The translations under genes and the position numbers were made by a program. 64,000 nt of DNA from Salinisphaera sp040361255 (GTDB lineage: Bacteria; Pseudomonadota; Gammaproteobacteria; Nevskiales; Salinisphaeraceae). The stretch covers positions 16,103-80,102 of the forward strand of contig NZ_APNG01000020.1 in assembly GCF_040361255.1 (NCBI RefSeq), given 5' to 3'. The notes beneath the pieces are model-generated. The model was not told the DNA's origin, did not search any database, and was given only the letters and a program-made list of their open reading frames with translations. This document shows, piece by piece, positions 47,347 through 57,341 of the stretch (position 1 is its first letter; every line of letters starts with the position of its first letter).

Positions 47347-48366
47347 TCAAGCGGCCTGTTCCATATCCGCGCTGTATTCACCCCGCGCGGCCGCGCCGTT
47401 GTTACGGGCCCGCTTGAGGTAGGCCTGCTGGGCAGCCGGGATATTGTCGTCCTTGCCGCCCCAGGCCGCCAGCGCCGGCGCCTGCAACGCACGGCCATAG
47501 GAAAAGCTCAGCTTCCACGGATGCGGGCCCTTGCGGTTCATCGCATCCAGATGGGCCGTGGCCAGCTCGTCGCTCTGGCCGCCCGACAGGAAGACGATAC
47601 CCGGCACGGCCGCGGGCACGCGGCGCTTGAGGCAACGCAGCGTCGCTTCGGCGACCTGCTCCACCCCGGCCTGCTGCGGGCACTGCTTGCCGGCGATGAC
47701 CATGTTGGGCTTGAGCAGCATGCCCTCGAGCATGACGTTCTGGGCCTTGAGCTCGGCGAACACGGCATCGAGCACACGGTCGGTGACTTCTTCGCAGCGC
47801 TCGATGGAGTTGGCGCCGTCCATGAGCACTTCCGGCTCCACGATCGGCACGATGCCGGCTTCCTGGCACAGGGCGGCATAGCGCGCCAACGCGTGCGCAT
47901 TGACATGCACGCAGTAGTCGCTCGGGCGGTGATCGGCGATATCGATCACGCCGCGCCATTTGGCGAAACGCGCACCCGCCTTGGCATAGTCGGCCAGGCG
48001 TTCACGCAGACCGTCCAGACCTTCGGTGACTTTTTCTTCCGGGCTACCAGCCAGCGGCTTGGCGCCCTTGTCAACCTTGATACCCGGAATCACGCCCTGA
48101 TCGGCCAGCAGTTTCGGAAACGGCGTGCCGTCGTCGGCCTTCTGGAACAGCGTTTCCTCGAACAGAATCACGCCGCTGATGTACTCCTGCGCGCCTTCCG
48201 TGGTGAACAGCAGATTGCGATACGTCTGTCGCGTCTGTTCGGTCGACTCGACGCCGATGCTGTCGAGACGCTTTTTAATGGTGCCGGTCGATTCGTCGGC
48301 GGCGAGAATCCCCTTGCCATCGACAACGAGCGCATTCGCCGTATCGATAAGTGCTTGTTCGTGCAT
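47347..48366 (-). CDS. Class I fructose-bisphosphate aldolase
   Basis: A Schiff-base (metal-independent) aldolase of the animal/plant type that cleaves fructose 1,6-bisphosphate. The active-site lysine is K219 in LLKPNMV; the N-terminal GKGILAADESTGTI and GVILFEETLF are also diagnostic. It has 339 residues. AAGGA precedes the ATG. It differs from class II FbaA and from archaeal-type FbaB of E. coli. It lies downstream of tRNA-Ser on the same strand, with a small terminator between the two. Confidence 0.94.
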   Translation of the reverse strand: MHEQALIDTANALVVDGKGILAADESTGTIKKRLDSIGVESTEQTRQTYRNLLFTTEGAQEYISGVILFEETLFQKADDGTPFPKLLADQGVIPGIKVDKGAKPLAGSPEEKVTEGLDGLRERLADYAKAGARFAKWRGVIDIADHRPSDYCVHVNAHALARYAALCQEAGIVPIVEPEVLMDGANSIERCEEVTDRVLDAVFAELKAQNVMLEGMLLKPNMVIAGKQCPQQAGVEQVAEATLRCLKRRVPAAVPGIVFLSGGQSDELATAHLDAMNRKGPHPWKLSFSYGRALQAPALAAWGGKDDNIPAAQQAYLKRARNNGAAARGEYSADMEQAA

Positions 48367-48458
48367 GCGCGAGTCCTTGTTTGGGCCAATTTTTCGGAAT
48401 TTTACCGCAAATCGCGGCCGATGGAGAAACCCGTTCGCACCGCCGGCCGGCAGCCCCG

Positions 48459-48474
48459 AAAACGCCCAAGGGCG
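48459..48474 (-). terminator. Short terminator after tRNA-Ser
   Basis: On the minus strand the palindrome CGCCCTTGGGCG (48474-48463) is followed by four T residues, 13 bases after the CCA end of tRNA-Ser. The stem is short, so termination may be partial. Confidence 0.5.
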
Positions 48475-48487
48475 GGCGCGGCGGCAA

Positions 48488-48577
48488 TGGCGGAGAGGGT
48501 GGGATTCGAACCCACGAGGGGCGTGAACCCCTGCCGGTTTTCAAGACCGGTGCATTCAACCGCTCTGCCACCTCTCC
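48488..48577 (-). tRNA. tRNA-Ser (anticodon TGA)
   Basis: A 90-base serine tRNA with encoded CCA. The acceptor stem GGAGAGG/CCTCTCC, the anticodon loop CTTGAAA (anticodon TGA at 48543-48541), a long variable arm and the T-loop GTTCGAATC are all present. It reads UCA and related serine codons. Confidence 0.98.
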
Positions 48578-48596
48578 GGCGTGCTCGGCGCAGCGC

Positions 48597-48626
48597 ATTG
48601 TCCGAGACACGCCCTGCCCAGCGCAA
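48597..48626 (-). promoter_or_regulatory. Candidate tRNA-Ser promoter
   Basis: On the minus strand TTGCGC (48626-48621) and GACAAT (48602-48597) are separated by 18 bases and end 19 bases before the tRNA, followed by a GC-rich discriminator. The match to sigma-70 consensus is moderate. Confidence 0.4.
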
Positions 48627-48788
48627 GCCCGGCATCGAAAACTGCATGGGACACGCAATGGCATCGCTTTTGCTTTAACCGCTTTCGGGGGATGCCGGCA
48701 CGACCGTATGCACCGCTTTGGCACACGTTTTCCGACGCCCGCCATGTGCTCGAGTACGAGTGCATCCATTCACTTTTTTGGGGACATC

Positions 48789-50564
48789 ATGAAATCAAGG
48801 CTCACAGTCAGCCTGCTGTTACTGGCAGCGCTATTGTCTGGGTGTAACGATTCCGACAGCGACGACAATGTCGGTGTAAATGACGGCGACACGTCAACGC
48901 CGACGGAACCGACAACCTTCAATTTCGTCGAGGGCACGATCGCACAGGCCCATGCGGCGATGCGCGCGGGTACGCTAACCTGCGAAGCGCTCGTACAAGG
49001 CTATATCGATCGCATCGAAGCCTACGACGACACCGGCCCGACGCTGCACGCCGTTATCAATCTCAACCCGCGTGCCCTCGACCGCGCCCGCACACTCGAT
49101 CGCAACTATGCAGTCGAGGGCCCGAGCGGGCCACTGCACTGCGTGCCGGTGCTTCTCAAGGACAATTTCGATACCGCCGAAGTCACCACCACGGCCGGCG
49201 GCACGGCGTTGCAATATAACCGCACGCCCGACGACGCATTCTCGGTAGCAGGGATCGTCGACGCCGGTGGCATCGTGCTCGGCAAGGCCAATCTCGATGA
49301 ATTCGCGTTCGGCTTCCAGGGCAGCAGCTCGATCGAGGGGCAGGTCAAAAATGCTTACGATCAGAGCAAAGGCCCGGGTGGTTCGTCCTCCGGAACGGGC
49401 GCTGCCATTGCCGCAAGCTTCGCAATGACCGGTACCGGCAGCGATACCGGTGGTTCGGTTCGTGTGCCTTCCAGTCTGGAAGGTCTGGTCGGCATTCGAC
49501 CGAGCCTGCGCCTTGTCAGCCAGGATGGCATCGTGCCGCTGGCGGCGTCTCAGGATACCGGCGGGCCGATGTGCCGTACCGTCGAAGACTGCGCCCTCAT
49601 GCTCGACGCGATGGTCGGTTTCGACGACGGCCCCTATGCGAATCAGCGCGCGGCGTTTGCTTATGATTCCGCGGCCATCGAAACTGTCGACGAGTACGAA
49701 GCCATCACCAACGTGCCAGCCACCTATACGGATTACCTGAACGCGGATGGTCTTCAGGGTGCCCGTATCGCGGCCCTGCAGCCGCTGTTCGGCAACGGCA
49801 ACGGCGAAAACGCCCAGGTTCAAACCAGGCTCATGGAAGCCATCGAAGCCATGCGCGCTGCCGGCGCCACGGTGGACATACTCAGTGAAGACGACCTGGC
49901 CGAGCGCAACGTCTCGCTCGATGCCCTGACCGACTTTGCCAGCAATTCGCGCTTCGAGTTCCGGAACGACCTCACCAGTTACCTGATGAGTTGGCCCTCA
50001 AATCTGGACGGACACCTGCGCAGTTTCGATGCGGTAGAAACCAACGGCGGCTATGAAGCACGAAACACCGGCACCTTTGCCTTCTACGGTGCGATCGGAC
50101 GGGCGATCGAGGACGAAAGCGATACCAGCGACGAGGCGGTCGGTTATCGTCAGGCCTACGAGCGCAACCTCGAAGAACGTCCAACGATCGTGCGTAACGG
50201 CCTCATGCGCATCCTCGATAACCGCGACGGCAACGACACGAGCGCCGCTGCCCTGGGCGCGCCGTACGATGCGCTGTTGTATCCGTCGGTGCTCAGCCTG
50301 GCGCCCGCGCTGGGTAGTTCGCCGAGTACCGGCAGCAACAATCGCTTGAGCCCGTTCTCGGGCTTTCCAGCACTGAGCATGCCGGCTGGCATGGTGCAGC
50401 CGTCAGGTAACGACAGCGCCCCCGCGCTGCCGGTCGGTATGGAGCTTCTGGCTCGCGAATTCGACGAACCCATGCTCATCAAGATCGCCTACGGCTATCA
50501 GGAGACGGTTCAGCCGCGCGCCGCGCCCACCTTTACACCGGAGCTCGCAGCCAACGACGACTAA
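48789..50564 (+). CDS. Amidase-signature-family lipoprotein
   Basis: A 591-residue secreted hydrolase. From the ATG at 48789 there is a lipoprotein signal with lipobox LLSGC, an Asp/Ser/Thr-rich spacer of about 25 residues and an amidase-signature domain with the Ser-Ser-Lys triad K124 (LLKDNFDT), S199 (PGGSSSGTG) and S223 (SDTGGSVR). It should cleave an amide bond outside the cytoplasm, anchored to a membrane; the substrate is unknown. Most amidase-signature enzymes, such as GatA, are cytosolic, so the lipoprotein form is the notable point. It stands alone between two tRNA genes. Confidence 0.88.
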   Translation: MKSRLTVSLLLLAALLSGCNDSDSDDNVGVNDGDTSTPTEPTTFNFVEGTIAQAHAAMRAGTLTCEALVQGYIDRIEAYDDTGPTLHAVINLNPRALDRARTLDRNYAVEGPSGPLHCVPVLLKDNFDTAEVTTTAGGTALQYNRTPDDAFSVAGIVDAGGIVLGKANLDEFAFGFQGSSSIEGQVKNAYDQSKGPGGSSSGTGAAIAASFAMTGTGSDTGGSVRVPSSLEGLVGIRPSLRLVSQDGIVPLAASQDTGGPMCRTVEDCALMLDAMVGFDDGPYANQRAAFAYDSAAIETVDEYEAITNVPATYTDYLNADGLQGARIAALQPLFGNGNGENAQVQTRLMEAIEAMRAAGATVDILSEDDLAERNVSLDALTDFASNSRFEFRNDLTSYLMSWPSNLDGHLRSFDAVETNGGYEARNTGTFAFYGAIGRAIEDESDTSDEAVGYRQAYERNLEERPTIVRNGLMRILDNRDGNDTSAAALGAPYDALLYPSVLSLAPALGSSPSTGSNNRLSPFSGFPALSMPAGMVQPSGNDSAPALPVGMELLAREFDEPMLIKIAYGYQETVQPRAAPTFTPELAANDD

Positions 50565-50582
50565 GCTCACACCCGCCTGAAA

Positions 50583-50609
50583 TGCGGCCCGCCCTCGCGG
50601 CGGGCCGCA
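50583..50609 (+). terminator. Strong hairpin after the amidase gene
   Basis: A perfect 11-bp GC-rich stem (50583-50593 with 50599-50609) with loop CTCGC lies 18 bases after the amidase stop. No T-run follows, so it may act as a Rho-dependent 3' end or RNA-stabilising structure. Confidence 0.6.
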
Positions 50610-50657
50610 CTCGATCGCTTTCGACGCCCGCCGCCTCGACAAGATCGCAAGCAATCA

Positions 50658-50686
50658 TTGTTTGCCGCGGAACGTTTCTCTATAAT
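50658..50686 (+). promoter_or_regulatory. tRNA-Thr promoter
   Basis: A perfect -10 TATAAT (50681-50686) lies 17 bases after TTGTTT (50658-50663), followed by a GC-rich discriminator and the tRNA 21 bases further on. Confidence 0.75.
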
Positions 50687-50707
50687 CCGCGCCTTGCCGA
50701 ATCTGGA

Positions 50708-50783
50708 GCCGGGGTAGCTCAGTCGGTAGAGCAACTGATTCGTAATTAGTAGGTCGGAGGTTCGATTCCTCTCCCCGGCACCA
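50708..50783 (+). tRNA. tRNA-Thr (anticodon CGT)
   Basis: A 76-base threonine tRNA with encoded CCA: acceptor GCCGGGG/CCCCGGC, anticodon loop TTCGTAA with CGT at 50741-50743, T-loop GTTCGATTC. It reads ACG and corresponds to E. coli thrW, a well-known integration site of prophages and islands (for example CP4-6). The accessory genes begin right behind it. Confidence 0.98.
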
Positions 50784-50803
50784 TCTTTTCAATGGCTTAC
50801 GAG

Positions 50804-50826
50804 AGCCGGCCGCGCGCCGGCTTTTT
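50804..50826 (+). terminator. Rho-independent terminator after tRNA-Thr
   Basis: AGCCGGC (50804-50810) pairs with GCCGGCT (50816-50822) around loop CGCGC and runs into five T residues, 20 bases after the tRNA. Confidence 0.85.
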
Positions 50827-51131
50827 CGTGTCCGGCTGGTGTCCGGGCCCAAACACGGTTTGGCAGCGCTATAAACATTGGCCTTCGTAGACAACTTGCA
50901 GCGCCATTTGGCGATATCGCTTGCTGCGAATACTGCGCAATCCACTCACCGATCCGACGCCGCTCGATTGCCGCGTCTTTCCGTACACGCCCGCAGGGCC
51001 TGATCTCATGCCGCCCGGGAAAGTTACCCCCAACAACAATTTGATGCACGATACATTTAAGCGTTAGCGTCAAAATCGAGAGACGCGAACGGCCCATTCG
51101 CATAAGATCGGGTCATCGTAGGGGGAACCAT
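50827..51131. other. Spacer between tRNA-Thr terminator and helicase gene, no gene
   Basis: About 305 bases with lower GC than the core. It has no integrase and no convincing frame; the long minus-strand frames over the tRNA are the usual antisense-tRNA artefact. It contains a small palindrome (CCAAAC-ACG-GTTTGG, 50849-50863) and the inverted repeat listed next. The promoter of the defence genes must lie here but I see no clear sigma-70 match. Confidence 0.6.
51063..51090. promoter_or_regulatory. Imperfect inverted repeat upstream of the helicase gene, candidate operator
   Basis: GTTAGCGTC (51063-51071) and GACGCGAAC (51082-51090) are inverted copies matching at eight of nine positions with a ten-base spacer. 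It ends 41 bases before the helicase ATG, a plausible place for a regulator of the defence operon. No regulator gene is seen in the window. Confidence 0.35.
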
Positions 51132-54668
<3,537 letters not shown>

Positions 54669-54680
54669 CACATAAAAACG

Positions 54681-56522
54681 ATGAGCTACCAAGCCACCCA
54701 AATCGCCAACATCCTCGAGCAGATCAACAAGGAACTATTCATTCCCGGCATCCAGCGACCGTTCGTTTGGCAGCCTGATCAAATCGCGCGCCTGTTCGAT
54801 TCGCTGATGCGGCGCTACCCGATTGGTTCCTTCCTCCTTTGGCGGCTCGAGCCCGGCAGCCTGGAGGATTGGGATATTTACCGGTTCGTTGACCACTTCT
54901 GGCAGGGCGATATCCACAACGATCCAGCAAACCTCGACAGCACAAAACCGGTGACGCTGGTACTTGATGGCCAGCAGCGACTAACGTCGATTCTGATCGG
55001 CCTCAAGGGGTCGTACGCCATACGCCAGAAATACCGCCGCAAGAATAATGCTGACGCCTGGACTGCATTCGAACTCTACCTAGACCTCGCGCATGCGCCT
55101 GAGCAGGATGACGAAGACGAAGAAGGCAACCCTATCGAAAACAGCTACCGCTTCAAGTTCTTCGAGGAAGCGAAACCGCCAACAAACAAGCAAGACGAAC
55201 TCTGGTTCGAGGTCGGGATGATCCTCGCAGCCAAAAGCGAAGACGAATGCGATCGCTTGCTTCGCGATTGGGTGGATAACAACTTCACGCTCGACGCAGA
55301 ACGAAAACAAACGGCTCGCGAAACTCTCGCCCGCCTTTGGACGTTGGTCTGGCGGGACGAAAGCATCGCGTTCTTCACAGAACACAGCCAGTCGTACGAC
55401 AAGGTCCTAGACATCTTCATCCGTGCCAATGACGGCGGCGTGAAGCTCAGCCGCGGCGATTTGCTGATGTCCGTGATCACGCTGCGCTGGGATCGATTCA
55501 GCGCACGCGATGAGATCGAGCAATTGCTGAAGCAGGTGTCCGATATTTCGCAGCCTAAGCGTACGCTACAGCGCGAGTACGTCCTGCGCGCCAGCCTGTT
55601 CCTAAGTGACCTGCCGTTCAGCATTCAGGTCAAGAACTTTTCCCCCGCCAATATTCGCCGTATCGAAGCACAGTGGGAACCACTAAAGAGCTGGCTCATC
55701 GCGGCAGCAACGTTGGCGGCCGACCAAGGCTTGCGCGGCGACAACCTCGCCAGTATGAACGGCGTTACGTTGATCGCGTATTACCTCCGGGATGTATTCG
55801 AGCAGCAGGCGATCAACGATCCGGCGCTGGGACAGGTAGACCCCGCAAACCTTGAGCGCATACGGCAGTGGATGATCGTACTCGGCGCCGGCCGGTACTT
55901 CAGTCAGCAAACCAGCAGCAAGTTAAACGCCGCGCGTAGCATTCTGAAGACCGCTACGCGCAAAGACGAGACCTTCCCGATAATCCCGCTTATGGAGGTG
56001 TTCGGCTTCAATGCGCGTGAGGCGGTATTCGGCGGCTGGGTCGATACTTTCTGCGCTGGGTTCCAGAGCGACAAGCACAGCGAATTGCTCGTTTCACTGC
56101 TATACGGCGGGCACCTGCCCAACCTCGGCCGCCGCCCCGTGAATCTAGTGCAGCCGCGCTTCTTCATGGACGACGAACTACGACATGCCGGCGTCCCAGA
56201 AGCGCAACGACAGCTCTTGCAAGGATTCGCCGATCGCCAAGTGCTGGCTGTGGCACTTACCAAAGAACAGCTACAGGACTACTACCTGTATCCGTTTGAG
56301 GAATGGCTAGCGCGCGTACCCGATAGCTTCTTCGTAGAACACACACTGCCAGCTGATCGTGATCTATACCGGCTGGAACGCCTTCCGGAGCTTGTGCAGG
56401 CTCGCCGGGTCATGCTGGACGCACATTTTCGGCAGCTGTTCCTTGATCAACCTTCCGCCGTGCTGCCGGATAACGTGCGCGCAGGAAGGGAATTCACCGA
56501 AACCGACCAGGCGGCGGTTTGA
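54681..56522 (+). CDS. DUF262-domain protein (GmrS/ParB-like NTPase fold)
   Basis: A 613-residue protein whose N-terminal half is a DUF262 domain: IPGIQRPFVW at residues 22-31 and LDGQQRLTS from D96, the two hallmark motifs, then the DIFIRANDGGVKLSRGDLL block. DUF262 supplies nucleotide hydrolysis and a ParB/sulfiredoxin fold in type IV restriction enzymes such as GmrSD. I see no HNH (DUF1524) motif in the C-terminal half, so the nuclease function may be missing or provided by another gene. It starts 12 bases after the helicase stop with no clear ribosome-binding site, suggesting coupling. Confidence 0.85.
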   Translation: MSYQATQIANILEQINKELFIPGIQRPFVWQPDQIARLFDSLMRRYPIGSFLLWRLEPGSLEDWDIYRFVDHFWQGDIHNDPANLDSTKPVTLVLDGQQRLTSILIGLKGSYAIRQKYRRKNNADAWTAFELYLDLAHAPEQDDEDEEGNPIENSYRFKFFEEAKPPTNKQDELWFEVGMILAAKSEDECDRLLRDWVDNNFTLDAERKQTARETLARLWTLVWRDESIAFFTEHSQSYDKVLDIFIRANDGGVKLSRGDLLMSVITLRWDRFSARDEIEQLLKQVSDISQPKRTLQREYVLRASLFLSDLPFSIQVKNFSPANIRRIEAQWEPLKSWLIAAATLAADQGLRGDNLASMNGVTLIAYYLRDVFEQQAINDPALGQVDPANLERIRQWMIVLGAGRYFSQQTSSKLNAARSILKTATRKDETFPIIPLMEVFGFNAREAVFGGWVDTFCAGFQSDKHSELLVSLLYGGHLPNLGRRPVNLVQPRFFMDDELRHAGVPEAQRQLLQGFADRQVLAVALTKEQLQDYYLYPFEEWLARVPDSFFVEHTLPADRDLYRLERLPELVQARRVMLDAHFRQLFLDQPSAVLPDNVRAGREFTETDQAAV

Positions 56523-56589
56523 CACAGGTATCGCGTCACCGTTGTGCTTCGCCGGAAGAAGGCCCGGCGCCGGTGGCAAACGGTACCCT

Positions 56590-56682
56590 AGAAATAGAGA
56601 CGCCTCCGCGAGGGAGGCGTCGGGCCGGAGATGCTATCTCCGGTGGGGTTAATGCGGGGAAATATAGTGCCGAACCCGCGCC
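56590..56682 (+). ncRNA. Candidate structured RNA: three consecutive stem-loops before the NYN gene
   Basis: The 196-base gap between the DUF262 and NYN genes holds, in order, a perfect 9-bp stem (56599-56607 with 56613-56621, loop GCGAG), a perfect 8-bp stem (56625-56632 with 56636-56643, loop GCT) and a 5-bp stem GCGGG/CCCGC (56654-56658 with 56675-56679), which competes with GGGTT/AACCC (56646-56650 with 56673-56677). No T-run follows the stems, so simple termination is not a good explanation. It might be a small RNA, a leader that controls the NYN gene, or its substrate. Strand is assumed from the genes. Confidence 0.35.
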
Positions 56683-56718
56683 CAGTCAAGCCATTTCCGC
56701 AGCTCCGGCGCTAACGTT

Positions 56719-57336
56719 TTGAACCGCGTCATCAGCTATATCGACGGCTTCAACCTGTACTTCGGCCTTCGCGCGAAAGGCTGGCGTAAATACTACTGGC
56801 TAGACCTGGCCGGCATGTCCCGGGCGGTAATGAAGCCGCAACAAGCACTAGCGCACTGCCACTATTTCACCGCCCGGATACGCGCAGGCGGGAAAAGCCA
56901 GAACGCTAAGCGACAGACAATCTGGCTCGACGCGCTAGCGACGCGTGACGATATCACCTGCCACTTCGGCCATTATCTGCCCAAAGAACAGACCTGCAAG
57001 AGCTGCGGGGCTAAATGGACCCACCACGAAGAAAAGATGACCGACGTGAATATCGCGTCGCAGCTATTGGTAGATGCTTACGAGGATCGTTACGATACCG
57101 CGCTCGTCGTTTCCGGCGATAGCGACCTGACGACGCCGATCAAGATGGTGCGACAGCGGTTTCCACATAAGCGGCTAATCGTCGCGTTCCCGCCCAAGCG
57201 ACGCTCTGACCAGCTACGCAAGGCAGCCCATGGTCATATCGTCATCGGCGACGACAGCCTGCGCCAGAATCTGCTACCCGACCGAATTACTACGGCGACC
57301 GGCTATGTGCTCGAACGGCCGGCGCGTTGGTACTAG
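56719..57336 (+). CDS. NYN-domain (PIN-like) ribonuclease-like protein
   Basis: A 205-residue protein of the NYN/LabA (DUF88-like) family, PIN-fold nucleases that usually cut RNA. Acidic residues typical of the metal site are D9 in YIDGFNLYFG, D109 in TDVNIA and D134/D136 in VSGDSDL. A CxxC pair (C93, C96 in CKSCGAKW) within an inserted loop suggests a small zinc knuckle. No ATG or GTG is available after the upstream in-frame stop at 56665, so the start is probably TTG at 56719, which would keep expression low. It ends five bases before the methylase gene. Confidence 0.85.
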   Translation: MNRVISYIDGFNLYFGLRAKGWRKYYWLDLAGMSRAVMKPQQALAHCHYFTARIRAGGKSQNAKRQTIWLDALATRDDITCHFGHYLPKEQTCKSCGAKWTHHEEKMTDVNIASQLLVDAYEDRYDTALVVSGDSDLTTPIKMVRQRFPHKRLIVAFPPKRRSDQLRKAAHGHIVIGDDSLRQNLLPDRITTATGYVLERPARWY

Positions 57337-57341
57337 ATCTT

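Noticed and set aside
46798..48678. 626-codon plus-strand frame opposite the aldolase and patatin genes
   Set aside because: Antisense shadow of two well-supported genes, extended over the tRNA-Ser; no family character.
48351..48790. Plus-strand frame through tRNA-Ser giving GEGGIRTHEGREPLPVFKTG-like peptide
   Set aside because: This is the well-known spurious translation of an antisense serine tRNA; the amidase starts at 48789.
50655..50945. Minus-strand frame over tRNA-Thr with a RGEESNLRPTNYESVALPTEL-type peptide
   Set aside because: Spurious translation of the antisense tRNA-Thr, a common annotation error; no integrase homology.
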